Notes: generated by a model not told the origin, from the letters alone. Positions 51,263-60,623 are shown, counted from the stretch's first letter. The stretch is DNA of 64,000 nucleotides from Paenibacillus sp. Soil766 (GCF_001428105.1 NZ_LMSJ01000045.1:112129-176128), one strand, 5' to 3'. Made by a program: numbers and translations.

Positions 51263-52480
51263 TTAATTTCTGAATAGCTGAAGAGTTTCGACTCTATAAA
51301 TACGATAGGCAGGAATAATGGTTGCTAAAACACTGATTAGTAAGGTTCCCATGATTAGGTATACTTCTGTGATTACGATGGAGAATGCATGTATGTGGAT
51401 GCCAGAATATTCAAACATGATTGTACTTCCCAGATAGCTGCCCATGTGACCTAGAAAAATGCCTATGATTAAGCCAGAGCTGGTTAGTAAAATACCTTCC
51501 CCTAGCAGCACAATCCATATAAATGAAGCTGGTTTACCAATTAAGCGTAACAGTCCGACATCCTTTTGTTTCTCGTGAATCGCAGCAACAAGGGCTAGGG
51601 CAATAGAGATCGTAGCCAGCAATATACATAATACAGTTACAACAGTAATCAATTGGGAGCCCTTATCAACGACATTAACAACATCTGCTACGACTTTACT
51701 CGTATAAACGGCCTGTGTGCCCTCAAGCTTGTCATACGTCAATTTGATAGCCTGTGTACCACCCAGTGATCGAGGTTTTACTAAAACAGCTGTAACTTCG
51801 CGTTCTTCCGTTTTCGCATTGTGATGAACATGCCAGGCGTAGTCCATAGTCGTGAATATGGCGCGATCATCCGCACTGTTGAGTGGAGGAAGTATACCCA
51901 CTACGGTATATTGAAATGCTTCATGGAGTTCCACTTCTTCTGAATGTGCCCCGGTTTGTTCAAGCTCATGATCAATTTCCTCATGCTCTACAAGTCCGTG
52001 ACCACCCTTGAAATGACTTCCAATCTGGAGTTTTAAAGTGGCTGCAATATGAGAGCCAATGACTACTTCACCCAGTTGCGAGTATAACCGACCTTGCTTA
52101 AGACGTTGATCGCCATATCTAACGGGGAAATAAGCAGGTTCAATTCCGACAATGGGGTACCCATTATAATTATCACCGGTAGTCAGAGCAAAAGCTTGCT
52201 CGACCTCAGGGTGGCTCTTCAATTGTTCCATAACATGATGAGGTATGTTACCTGTTGGTGTGCCAACGTGGTAAAGTGAATTTAATACAAGCTGCGTTTC
52301 ACTTCCATCTGCACCGACAATAAGTTCGAATGGCCCGTATCCTTTCACCGCACCTTCTTCAATACCAGCCTTAGCTAAAATGAGAAAAACAATAAGGGCT
52401 ACTGTTAAAGAGACGGAAATGATCGTTAGAAACGAGAGTGTTTTTCTGAAAATCATATTTCTCCAAATGAGATTTAGCAT
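51263..52480 (-). CDS. ABC transporter permease, FtsX/MacB-like, with a His/Glu-rich extracytoplasmic loop
   Basis: 405 residues. Membrane helix near the N-terminus (about 15-37), a large extracytoplasmic domain, and three C-terminal helices with the FtsX-family organisation. Residues around 165-200 are His/Glu-rich (GGHGLVEHEEIDHELEQTG, HSEEVELHEA), a likely metal-binding stretch. The 3' part of the ATPase gene overlaps its start by seven bases. See the lipoprotein entry for the zinc hypothesis. Confidence 0.85.
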   Translation of the reverse strand: MLNLIWRNMIFRKTLSFLTIISVSLTVALIVFLILAKAGIEEGAVKGYGPFELIVGADGSETQLVLNSLYHVGTPTGNIPHHVMEQLKSHPEVEQAFALTTGDNYNGYPIVGIEPAYFPVRYGDQRLKQGRLYSQLGEVVIGSHIAATLKLQIGSHFKGGHGLVEHEEIDHELEQTGAHSEEVELHEAFQYTVVGILPPLNSADDRAIFTTMDYAWHVHHNAKTEEREVTAVLVKPRSLGGTQAIKLTYDKLEGTQAVYTSKVVADVVNVVDKGSQLITVVTVLCILLATISIALALVAAIHEKQKDVGLLRLIGKPASFIWIVLLGEGILLTSSGLIIGIFLGHMGSYLGSTIMFEYSGIHIHAFSIVITEVYLIMGTLLISVLATIIPAYRIYRVETLQLFRN

Positions 52481-53154
52481 GGCTGTCCACCTTGAGCAAG
52501 CGAATTGATTTCGTTGATATGGATCGTTTTTTGAAACATGTCTGATAAGTGAAGGTCGTGGGTTACCGATATCAAAGTACGATTCTCGGCTTCACATAAT
52601 TCCATGAGCAAGGACATAATCTGCTTTGCTGTCTCCCAATCCAGACTTCCTGTAGGCTCGTCCGCTAATAGAAGTGAAGGACCATTAATTAAGGCTCTTA
52701 CGATGGCAACTCGCTGCTGTTGACCTCGTGATAATTGAGCAGGTAAGTGATCCATTCGATCTGCCATGCCGACTTTTTGTAACCAATCATGAATCTTGCT
52801 CTTTTTATCTGATTTTGAAAGCCCGCGAGGTAAGACGAGCGCAATATTCTGTTCAGCATTCAGGGAAGGAATCAGATGAAAGTCTTGAAAAATATAACCA
52901 ATATGGGCTGCTCGAAAGGCATCACGAGCTGATTCAGATAATTCATTAAGCGTGTTTTGATTTACTTGTACGTTTCCGCTATCTGGTTGAAGGATACCAC
53001 TAAGGAGATGGAGAAGTGTGCTTTTGCCGCTGCCGCTTGGTCCGACGATAGCCACACGTTCACCTTCATTGACGATCCAGCGGGGTACTTCTAGAATCGG
53101 CAGTGTCCGACCATGCAATGAAAAGGATTTAATTACTCGTTCCATAACAATCAC
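52474..53154 (-). CDS. ABC transporter ATP-binding protein (LolD/MacB-like)
   Basis: 226 residues. Walker A GPSGSGKST, signature LSRGQQQR (LSGGQ variant with Arg), Walker B LLLADEPTG, H-loop SVTHD. Start: GTG 53154 lies eight bases after GAGG; ATG 53145 is the alternative. First gene of the three-gene unit and only about ten bases after a terminator-like dyad. Confidence 0.9.
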   Translation of the reverse strand: MIVMERVIKSFSLHGRTLPILEVPRWIVNEGERVAIVGPSGSGKSTLLHLLSGILQPDSGNVQVNQNTLNELSESARDAFRAAHIGYIFQDFHLIPSLNAEQNIALVLPRGLSKSDKKSKIHDWLQKVGMADRMDHLPAQLSRGQQQRVAIVRALINGPSLLLADEPTGSLDWETAKQIMSLLMELCEAENRTLISVTHDLHLSDMFQKTIHINEINSLAQGGQPC

Positions 53155-53172
53155 ACTAATCACCTCAATAGT

Positions 53173-53203
53173 AAAATAGAAGAACACAGGGTTCTTCTAT
53201 TTT
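53173..53203 (-). terminator. Perfect dyad between phoA and the ABC operon
   Basis: Thirteen-base arms (53173-53185, 53191-53203) with a five-base loop, T-run on the minus strand. As terminator for phoA it leaves almost no room for a promoter for the ABC genes, so it may equally be an attenuator or operator. Confidence 0.75.
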
Positions 53204-53238
53204 ACGTTGGATTAAGTTTTACAACGATTTCTTGGCGA

Positions 53239-54963
53239 TTACTTTAGAATAAGGCGCTCAGAAAGGGAATCCCACTTCATTGTCATTTCAGTTAGCTGAT
53301 TGAATGAATCAAGTGAGAGATAAAGCGTTCCGTTGTCAACGTTAGCTGTAAGTGAGCTTTCTTTTCCGTCTAGGTTTACATTGTTATTTGTTACATCCAC
53401 GGTAAGTATATGGCTAGCTTTTACAAGTTTAACAGTGTTGGAACTTTCATCCCAAGTTACTTCAGCACCTAATTTTGTAGCCAATGCTTTTGCTGGATAA
53501 AGGACTGTGCCTTCACGTGTTACTTTAAATTTCGGATAAATATATTTTGCTTGCATCTCAGCGGATGCTGCTGCTAAATCGACACCAATGACTTTTGCAC
53601 CGGAAAGCGCGATTTGTGTATTATCAATATTTCCTTTAACCATCTCAGCAATTGGACCATAAGCCCACACCCCTACATCAACGCCAGAATGTCCATGACC
53701 TGCCCAGCCAACTAGAAGGCGTTTGGAGACAACGGCGTTATAGCCGCCTTCTTGCTTATAAGAGGAGCCGTCACCTTTGAGAATTGATGCTGCTTCCTCA
53801 TCTGTTAGATCGGTAATCCATGTGTTATCAGCAACAATTTGCTTAATTTCTGCAATAGTAGTCGCTTTACCAAGTGCAGGACTGAGGAATTCGGAGGAGT
53901 TCTTTTGTTTACCCCACAGATCAATGTTAAGCTCATAGATATTATCGCGGGATAAAGATAATCCGCCTGTTTCGTGGTCAGCAGTTACAACGACAGAAGT
54001 ATTACCATCTTTTTTGGCGAAATCCATTGCAACCTTTACAGCTGCATCGAATTCAAGAGCTTCTTGAACCATTGTCGGGAAATCATTAGCATGTGCTGCA
54101 TGGTCAATACGCCCGCCTTCAATCATGATAACAAATCCCTTTTCATTCGCAGAGAGGATTTCAAGCGCTTTACTTGTCATTGTTCCTAGATTAGGGATCG
54201 TATTGTCGCGATCAGGGCCATAAGTCACATGTGATTTTCCAAACAAACCAAGCGCTTTCGTATTCTTATTCGTTAATGAATTCAAGCTATTCGCATTTTC
54301 AACAAACTTGTACCCGTTTGCTTCAAAGTCGGTGATGATGCTCTTATCCGTACGTTTACCTTTATCCTCTTTGCTAGTAAAGAAATCCTTGCCTCCGCCA
54401 AATAGGACATCCACGCCACTTGTCAGATATTGAGAAGCAATTGCATTCTCATTATCGCGGGAACGAACATGTGCAGCATATACGGCTGGAGTAGCATGCG
54501 TAATTCTAGCTGTCGTGACAAGACCAGTAGCTTTACCGCTCAATTCTGCAGCTTCAATAATGGAAGCGAAAGGTTTGGAAACATCTTCATTCGATACGCT
54601 AATTCCTGCATTGTAAGTTTTATTTCCTGTCGCGAAAGCGGTACCCGCTGAAGCGGAATCCGTTACAGCGCCTGAAACGATGATGCCGCCATCCTCGCCA
54701 CGGTCAGCGTACGTTGTGGCTTGCCCAACGTAATAACTATCCAAATTTAGCTTTTCTTTACCTAGAGCGGATTTCGAGAATAAGCGAGCTGCCGTTACTT
54801 GGGAAGGTCCCATCCCATCACCGATAAGAACGATTAGATTTTTGGATGCAGCTGCCGGTTTCGTAGCCTCAGTAGTTTTTATTTCTTCTGCGCCTGCGAT
54901 TTGGAATGGTACCATAGCTAGAAGTAAGCTTGAAGCAACAAATCCTTTGGTTATTTTTTTCAA
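53239..54963 (-). CDS. phoA: Alkaline phosphatase with C-terminal copper-amine-oxidase-like domain
   Basis: 574 residues. Signal peptide (1-25), alkaline-phosphatase fold with metal ligand GDGMGPSQ (Asp49), catalytic Ser103 in VTDSASAGTA, ADHETGG and GHSGVDV. After about residue 465 comes a separate beta-rich domain (YPKFKVTREGTVLYPAKALA) as in the copper amine oxidase N-domain repeats that Paenibacillus attaches to secreted enzymes. Releases phosphate outside the cell; uses zinc. Upstream TTTACA (minus, 55043-55048) might be part of a Pho box but the second half is poor. Confidence 0.94.
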   Translation of the reverse strand: MKKITKGFVASSLLLAMVPFQIAGAEEIKTTEATKPAAASKNLIVLIGDGMGPSQVTAARLFSKSALGKEKLNLDSYYVGQATTYADRGEDGGIIVSGAVTDSASAGTAFATGNKTYNAGISVSNEDVSKPFASIIEAAELSGKATGLVTTARITHATPAVYAAHVRSRDNENAIASQYLTSGVDVLFGGGKDFFTSKEDKGKRTDKSIITDFEANGYKFVENANSLNSLTNKNTKALGLFGKSHVTYGPDRDNTIPNLGTMTSKALEILSANEKGFVIMIEGGRIDHAAHANDFPTMVQEALEFDAAVKVAMDFAKKDGNTSVVVTADHETGGLSLSRDNIYELNIDLWGKQKNSSEFLSPALGKATTIAEIKQIVADNTWITDLTDEEAASILKGDGSSYKQEGGYNAVVSKRLLVGWAGHGHSGVDVGVWAYGPIAEMVKGNIDNTQIALSGAKVIGVDLAAASAEMQAKYIYPKFKVTREGTVLYPAKALATKLGAEVTWDESSNTVKLVKASHILTVDVTNNNVNLDGKESSLTANVDNGTLYLSLDSFNQLTEMTMKWDSLSERLILK

Positions 54964-55151
54964 AGTTTTCCCTCCAAAGTATAAATTAAGTATGTACCTA
55001 CAATTATCCTAATACATGTTGGAGTTGGATTTGTCTTTGAAATGTAAACTGAAGATTAAGATTATGTGGATTTGAGCTGTGCATATTAAATCCACGTAAA
55101 GAGCACACTATCAACTGGATTTTAATTTAACGGTATTTAGGAGGAGTAGGG

Positions 55152-55298
55152 ATGAGTCAGGAGCAAAATCAAGAAGCGCAGCAATTTCCTGTTGCTAAAA
55201 ACGAGGATGTTGAATTTGCAGCTGAAGTAGCAGATAAGGATGACTTCGAGGCTGCAGCACGTGCACAGGCGGCTGACGAGCGCCAGGAAAATCAGTAA
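55152..55298 (+). CDS. YfhD-like small acidic protein
   Basis: 48 residues. The C-terminal DVEFAAEVADKDDFEAAARA and AADERQ resembles the conserved end of YfhD proteins from Bacilli. GGAGGAG before the ATG. The stop TAATG overlaps the next start, so both genes are coupled. Function unknown; the family is spore- or stress-associated in places. Confidence 0.7.
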   Translation: MSQEQNQEAQQFPVAKNEDVEFAAEVADKDDFEAAARAQAADERQENQ

Positions 55299-55573
55299 TG
55301 GCAGAGAGAGCGATTCTTGCTTATTTTCATTCCCCAGAACAAGCGGAAGGCGTCGCTTCAAAGCTGAAGGCATTGCGAGCTGTAGATGTGCAGGTGGACC
55401 GGTTCAATAATGAGATCGGCAGAGGTTTAGAGTCAGCAATGGCCGACAGTTTAATTAGTCAAGACCATGAGATTGATTCTGTTGGACTTGATATTGTGTT
55501 GGCTGCTGTCATTGATGAGCAAAGCTATGAACAAGCGCTACGTGTGATAGAAGCCGCGGGCGGCGCGATGTAA
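55298..55573 (+). CDS. Conserved hypothetical protein, ferredoxin-like small domain
   Basis: 91 residues. Beta-alpha-beta pattern (AILAYFHSPEQAEGVASKLK at the start; VLAAVIDEQSYEQALRVIEA at the end), similar in layout to the general-stress GsiB/YflT-type or PII-like small folds. I do not recognise a named family. TAATG-coupled to the YfhD-like gene and followed by a terminator. Confidence 0.75.
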   Translation: MAERAILAYFHSPEQAEGVASKLKALRAVDVQVDRFNNEIGRGLESAMADSLISQDHEIDSVGLDIVLAAVIDEQSYEQALRVIEAAGGAM

Positions 55574-55575
55574 AC

Positions 55576-55631
55576 AAAAAGCACCTGTTCCAAAGGACCT
55601 CAGGATGAGGCAATTGGAGCAGGTGCTTTTT
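55576..55631. terminator. Bidirectional terminator
   Basis: AAAAAGCACCTG pairs with CAGGTGCTTTTT; inner TCCAA/TTGGA. Between convergent genes. Confidence 0.9.
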
Positions 55632-55646
55632 CAAATACATAAGCAA

Positions 55647-56453
55647 CTATTTATTGCTCATGAGCTTGACGAGGTTATCAGGTTGGTTCGTTATGATACT
55701 AGAAACGCCTAAGGCAAGCATTCGCCGCATCGTTCTCGTGTCATTCACAGTCCAAACATATACTTCTTTATGATGATTTTCGGCTTGCCGCATGAACTCT
55801 TCATTCACAAGTGGATAAGCCGCTGAAATGACTTCATAATCTGAGCTTTTCATAAGCTCATTCAGTCCATCTGCTTTTTGACCAACAATGAGGCCAGTTT
55901 TGATCGAAGAGTTAAGCGCTTTCACCTCGTGTAGGAGCTTGGCGTCGAAAGAGGTGACCGTGCATTCTTTAATAAAATTATGTGATTGGATGAGTTCCAC
56001 TGTTTTCTTAGCCAGCTGCACATTATGACCGTTATTTTTCATCTCAATGTTCAGCTTCAAATGGCCTTTGGCAAGAGAAATCACTTCGTCTAAAGTGGGG
56101 ACATGCTCATCTCTGAAATCCTTGTGAAACCAACTCCCTGCATTTGCTTGTTTGAGTTCATTTGAGGTGACTTCCCACATGTTTTTGTTAATACCTGTCG
56201 TCCGCTGTGCGTTATCATCATGCATGAGCATTACGACTCCATCGGCTGTTTCCTGAACATCCAGCTCGGCATACCCTGCACGATCTTGGATAGCTCGATG
56301 AAAAGCAGCCAAGGTATTCTCAGGCGCGTGTTCGGAGCTCCCGCGATGGGCAGTAATCTGATTGTAGTCAAGAGCAAGCATGGAGGTCGTTGTAAGAGGT
56401 GAGATCAGTGCCATTGCAAGGAAAATAGGAAGAACCATGAGTGTTTTGCGCAT
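55647..56453 (-). CDS. Glycerophosphodiester phosphodiesterase, secreted
   Basis: 268 residues. Signal peptide (1-27), then GDPD motifs HRGSSEHAPENTLAAF (His, Arg, Glu), ELDVQETADGVVMLMHD and NIEMKN. Splits glycerophosphodiesters to glycerol-3-phosphate outside the membrane. Its closeness to phoA hints at phosphate scavenging, though the genes are in separate units. I use ATG 56453 (CGGAGAC upstream). Confidence 0.92.
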   Translation of the reverse strand: MRKTLMVLPIFLAMALISPLTTTSMLALDYNQITAHRGSSEHAPENTLAAFHRAIQDRAGYAELDVQETADGVVMLMHDDNAQRTTGINKNMWEVTSNELKQANAGSWFHKDFRDEHVPTLDEVISLAKGHLKLNIEMKNNGHNVQLAKKTVELIQSHNFIKECTVTSFDAKLLHEVKALNSSIKTGLIVGQKADGLNELMKSSDYEVISAAYPLVNEEFMRQAENHHKEVYVWTVNDTRTMRRMLALGVSSIITNQPDNLVKLMSNK

Positions 56454-56665
56454 AAGATGTCTCCGTTCGTACATTACATAATGATGATGACTTATTCAGT
56501 GTAGCACCCGAGTGTTAGAACTGTGTTAAGAAAATAAAAAAAGCGCTTACATTGTTGTCTCCATTTTACCCCAGAAGCGAAGTGTAGTACAATACTCTTT
56601 GTGAAAATAGACCCAAGTTGAGGGTCATTTTAAATAGGGAATAACCGACAGGAGGAGCAATACCG

Positions 56666-57640
56666 ATGCTTTGGCAAGAATTAACTGTACATACGACAGA
56701 AGAAGCGATTGAAATGATCACCAACTTTGTTCATGAATTGGGAGCCGGAGGTGTCTCCATTGAAGAATCCGGTACCTTAAATAAAGAGAGAGATACTTCA
56801 TTTGGCCAATTATACGAAACGCCATTTAATGATATCCCGGAAGGTCGAGCTGTGATCAAAGGTTACTTTTACCATGGCACCGACATGGAGCCTGTTCTGG
56901 CAAATTTGAAGGCTTCTGTGGAACAATTGGCGGATTTTGATATTGATACGGGGAACCCGACGTTTGAGGTTGTTGAAGTTGATGATGAGGATTGGGCTCA
57001 TGCGTGGAAAACGTATTTCAAACCGATTCGTGTATCCGATCGTTTGACGATTAAACCAACTTGGGAAGACTATACAGCTTCGCCAGAGGAATTGATCTTG
57101 GAGCTTGATCCAGGGATGGCTTTCGGTACAGGTACACATGCGACTACATCACTTTGCTTGAAAACATTAGAGAAAGTATTGCAGCCTGGTGACGATGTAA
57201 TTGACGTGGGAACAGGCTCAGGTATCCTTTCCATTGCAGCAGCGAAGCTTGGGGCGAAGCATGTATTAGCGGTAGATCTAGATCCGGTCGCAGTTACAAG
57301 TGCATTGGATAATACGAAGCAGAATCAACTCGAAGATAAAATTACGGTGAAACTTAGCGATCTTCTTGGCGTACTTAAAGAGAGCGAGTCCGAAGGAGAT
57401 GCGGGGCTAGGTGTTTCGATCCCGGTTCAGCTTGTTGTAGCGAACATTTTGGCTGAGGTTATTGTCATGTTCGTTGATGACGTGTACGAAGTGTTGCAAC
57501 AGGGTGGATATTACATAACTTCAGGGATCATTACGAACAAAGAAGCGGATGTAGAAAAAGCACTGGTTGCAGCTAAATTCACGATCGTAGAGAAGAACTA
57601 TGATTCGAATTGGGTTGTTATCGTAGCTAGAAAGCTGTAG
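56666..57640 (+). CDS. prmA: Ribosomal protein L11 methyltransferase
   Basis: 324 residues. N-terminal substrate domain, then SAM motif VIDVGTGSGILSIAAAKLGA and VANILAEVI. Methylates L11 (uL11). The residues around DPGMAFGTGTHATT are invariant. Resumes the yqeT-yqeU-yqeV backbone after the insertion. Confidence 0.97.
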   Translation: MLWQELTVHTTEEAIEMITNFVHELGAGGVSIEESGTLNKERDTSFGQLYETPFNDIPEGRAVIKGYFYHGTDMEPVLANLKASVEQLADFDIDTGNPTFEVVEVDDEDWAHAWKTYFKPIRVSDRLTIKPTWEDYTASPEELILELDPGMAFGTGTHATTSLCLKTLEKVLQPGDDVIDVGTGSGILSIAAAKLGAKHVLAVDLDPVAVTSALDNTKQNQLEDKITVKLSDLLGVLKESESEGDAGLGVSIPVQLVVANILAEVIVMFVDDVYEVLQQGGYYITSGIITNKEADVEKALVAAKFTIVEKNYDSNWVVIVARKL

Positions 57641-57650
57641 GTGTTGATTC

Positions 57651-58322
57651 ATGGGAGGCTTATTATTTTACGATTGGAACACGCTGCCGTTTGTCATCTT
57701 GGTGCTCGTACTCTCGTTTACGATTCATGAGTGGGCGCATGCGTATAGCGCCTATAAATTAGGAGATGATACGGCTTATAAATTTGGTCGCGTCTCCTTG
57801 AACCCGATGGTCCATCTAGACCTTTTCGGTACGATTATGCTGTTGATCGCAGGTTTCGGTTGGGCAAAACCGGTGCCTGTAAACCGTGGGAATTTCAAGC
57901 GACCTCGCTTGTTTGGAATTATTGTGACCGCGGCTGGACCGATTAGTAATTTAGTTTTGGCATTTATCACTTTATTTGTTTTCGCACTATTCCAGAAATA
58001 TGGCTGGTTAGATGGGATGTCCAAGGGCAGCGGAGATGCGATTGTACTTTTTTTGAAGTTAATGTTGAATATTAATATTACGCTGTTCCTTTTTAATCTG
58101 ATTCCAATACCGCCGCTTGACGGTTATCGAATTATTCAAGATTTGGTGGACCTGAGATACTCGGAGACTCTTCAAAAGTTTGAACAATGGGCGTCTGTGA
58201 TCTTTCTATTAGTCGTCTTCATCAGACCGTTGCGTCAAGTTACTTTGGATCCGTATTTACGAATTGGCGATGATATTATAAATCAATTTGCTATTGTAAT
58301 TACAACCATCTTGGGAATGTAA
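57651..58322 (+). CDS. Site-2 protease family metalloprotease (M50B)
   Basis: 223 residues, five or six membrane helices. Zinc motif HEWAH (26-30) and the distal PPLDG (154-158). No PDZ or CBS domain, so of the short YwhC-like group. Such proteases cut proteins within the membrane; a natural client would be an anti-sigma factor, but no evidence ties it to the one at 33 kb. Inserted between prmA and rsmE; ten bases after prmA. Confidence 0.92.
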   Translation: MGGLLFYDWNTLPFVILVLVLSFTIHEWAHAYSAYKLGDDTAYKFGRVSLNPMVHLDLFGTIMLLIAGFGWAKPVPVNRGNFKRPRLFGIIVTAAGPISNLVLAFITLFVFALFQKYGWLDGMSKGSGDAIVLFLKLMLNINITLFLFNLIPIPPLDGYRIIQDLVDLRYSETLQKFEQWASVIFLLVVFIRPLRQVTLDPYLRIGDDIINQFAIVITTILGM

Positions 58323-58446
58323 CTCTGACCAGATAGTTCCATATGGATTTTCGGGCTCAAACAAGATATGATGGTGTGTGGAAGTTTCACAGACAACAAG
58401 CTGTTCAAATGAAGTTCAAATGAACGAAGATAGAGAGGCTTTGACT

Positions 58447-59214
58447 ATGCAGCGTTATTTTCTCCCGCGAGAACAGTTCCATGCGGCTACACAAACAGTC
58501 ACCATTGAGGGAGACGATGCTCATCATCTAGGTCGCGTCATGCGCGCAGAAGTAGGCGATAAAGTCATCTGCTCCAATGGCGTGGACCGTGAGGTGCTCG
58601 TTCGCATCACTCAGTTAGACAAGTGGGCTGTCACCGCGGAAATCGTGGAAGAGCTCGATATGGACGCAGAAGCGGCTGTTGACGTGTGGATTGCGCAGAG
58701 CTTGCCTAAAGGCGATAAGATGGAGCTTATTATTCAAAAAGGGACCGAGATCGGGGCAGCCCGGTTTCTTCCTTTTTTATCGGAACGAACGATTGTGCAG
58801 TACGACGCGAAGAAAGAAGCCAAACGCACGGAGCGTTGGCAGAAAATCGCGAAGGAAGCCGCAGAACAAGCCCATCGCAACCGTGTGCCGCAGATTGAAT
58901 CCGTATATTCATGGAAACAGCTGTTGCAACGTGCAAAGGAAGCGGATGTGGCTTGGATTTGTTATGAGAAAGAAGATGGTCAGCAATTGAAGCCTGCCAT
59001 TCAGGCGGCGCTTGCGGATGGCCGAATTGGAATAGGCAAGCAAGTATTGATCGCGGTTGGCCCCGAAGGTGGATTCACAGAGCAAGAAATTAAGCAAGCT
59101 GAAGAGGCTGGCTTTCGCTCGGTTTCGCTGGGGAATCGCATTTTACGGACAGAGACGGCAGCGATGGTTGGTCTTACATGTCTGTTTTATGAAACCGGAG
59201 AAATGGGAGGATAA
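58447..59214 (+). CDS. rsmE: 16S rRNA (uracil-1498-N3)-methyltransferase
   Basis: 255 residues. N-terminal PUA-like (MQRYFLPREQFHAATQ), then SPOUT knot: GPEGGFTEQEIKQAEEAGF and LGNRILRTETAA. ATG 58447 fits the family (AGAGG upstream); the reading frame extends 69 nt further without support. Six bases to mtaB. Confidence 0.95.
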   Translation: MQRYFLPREQFHAATQTVTIEGDDAHHLGRVMRAEVGDKVICSNGVDREVLVRITQLDKWAVTAEIVEELDMDAEAAVDVWIAQSLPKGDKMELIIQKGTEIGAARFLPFLSERTIVQYDAKKEAKRTERWQKIAKEAAEQAHRNRVPQIESVYSWKQLLQRAKEADVAWICYEKEDGQQLKPAIQAALADGRIGIGKQVLIAVGPEGGFTEQEIKQAEEAGFRSVSLGNRILRTETAAMVGLTCLFYETGEMGG

Positions 59215-59220
59215 GCGAAA

Positions 59221-60555
59221 ATGGCAACAGTAGCGTTTCATACACTGGGATGTAAAGTTAACTTTTATGATACAGAAGCAATTTGGCAGCTTTTCAAAAA
59301 TGAGGGCTATGAGCAGGTAGATTTCGAAAATACGGCAGACGTGTATGTGATTAATACATGTACAGTAACGAACACTGGGGATAAGAAGAGTCGCCAGATG
59401 ATTCGCCGTGCGATTCGTCGTAATCCAGAGGCGATTGTTGCTGTAACGGGTTGTTATGCACAAACATCTCCAGCAGAAATTATGGCAATTCCAGGCGTGG
59501 ATATGGTCATCGGGACACAGGATCGAGAAAAAATCATCCCGCTTGTCAAGCAATTTGAGTCAGATCGTCAACCGATTAATGCGGTGCGAAACATTATGAA
59601 AACCCGTTCGTTCGAGGAACTGGATGTACCTGATTTTGCTGATCGTACGCGGGCATTCTTGAAAATTCAAGAAGGCTGCAACAACTTCTGTACGTTCTGC
59701 ATCATTCCGTGGTCACGTGGACTCATGCGTAGTCGGGAACCGCAAAGCGTTATTGCGCAAGCGGAGCAACTCGTTGCTGCAGGCTACCAAGAAATCGTAC
59801 TCACAGGTATTCATACTGGAGGCTATGGCGAAGATATTGAAGACTACAGCTTGGCGAAGCTTCTGAAGGATCTGGATAAAGTGGAAGGTTTGAAGCGCAT
59901 TCGAATTTCCTCCATTGAAGCTAGTCAAATTACAGATGAAGTGATTGAGGTTCTGAAATCTTCGGACAAAATGTGCCGTCATTTGCATATCCCGTTACAA
60001 GCGGGCGATGATCAGGTGCTTGCGCGGATGCGACGGAAATATACGACTGCTGAGTTCGCTCGCAAAATTGAGCGCCTGCACGAAATTATGCCAGATGTAG
60101 CCATCACCACGGATGTTATTGTTGGTTTCCCAGGTGAGACGGAAGAGATGTTTCGAGACGGTTATAAGTTCATGGAGCAAATGAAGTTCTCTGAAATGCA
60201 CGTTTTCCCTTACTCCAAACGGACAGGTACACCTGCTGCGCGGATGGAAGATCAAGTGGATGAAGAAATCAAGAATGCGCGTGTTCACGAACTTATTGAT
60301 CTATCTGAGAAAATGCAATTGGCGTATGCGCAGAAATTTGTTGGGCATGTCTTGGAAGTCATTCCGGAACGTACCTACAAAGGTGCTCCAGATAGCGGAT
60401 TGTACAGTGGTTATTCCGATAACTATGTACAGTTAGTTTTTGAAGGCTCGGAAGAGATGATCGGTCAAGTGTGCCGTGTGAAGGTTACGGAAGCCGGTGT
60501 AAATGAAAGTAAAGGTCAACTCGTACGCATTCTTGATGGCGTTGTGAATTTGTAA
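59221..60555 (+). CDS. mtaB: tRNA t6A37 methylthiotransferase MtaB
   Basis: 444 residues. MTTase N-domain with Cys (TLGCKVNFYDTEA, INTCTVTN, GCYAQ), radical SAM CNNFCTFC, and TRAM at the C-terminus. Adds methylthio to t6A37 of tRNA-Lys. End of the conserved backbone. Confidence 0.96.
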   Translation: MATVAFHTLGCKVNFYDTEAIWQLFKNEGYEQVDFENTADVYVINTCTVTNTGDKKSRQMIRRAIRRNPEAIVAVTGCYAQTSPAEIMAIPGVDMVIGTQDREKIIPLVKQFESDRQPINAVRNIMKTRSFEELDVPDFADRTRAFLKIQEGCNNFCTFCIIPWSRGLMRSREPQSVIAQAEQLVAAGYQEIVLTGIHTGGYGEDIEDYSLAKLLKDLDKVEGLKRIRISSIEASQITDEVIEVLKSSDKMCRHLHIPLQAGDDQVLARMRRKYTTAEFARKIERLHEIMPDVAITTDVIVGFPGETEEMFRDGYKFMEQMKFSEMHVFPYSKRTGTPAARMEDQVDEEIKNARVHELIDLSEKMQLAYAQKFVGHVLEVIPERTYKGAPDSGLYSGYSDNYVQLVFEGSEEMIGQVCRVKVTEAGVNESKGQLVRILDGVVNL

Positions 60556-60578
60556 GTGAAGTTGTAAGGCAATTACCC

Positions 60579-60623
60579 ACCTCTACGCGTGGTCGTTCAT
60601 CATTGAATGGCCTCGATAGAGGT
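60579..60623 (+). repeat. Short structured element E2 upstream of deoC
   Basis: ACCTCTA and TAGAGGT close the element; inside are CGCGTGGTCG (60586-60595) and GTCGTTCA-TCAT-TGAATGGC with wobble pairs, then CTCGATAGAGGT. The order and many bases match E1 at 26193-26237. Sixty-five bases upstream of deoC. Confidence 0.6.

Noticed and set aside
55032..55048. Pho box upstream of phoA
   Set aside because: Only one good TTTACA half-site; the second (AAGACA) matches poorly, so not listed as a feature.
55137..55373. 78-residue minus-strand ORF opposite the YfhD-like gene
   Set aside because: Shadow of two well-supported plus-strand small genes with ribosome-binding sites.
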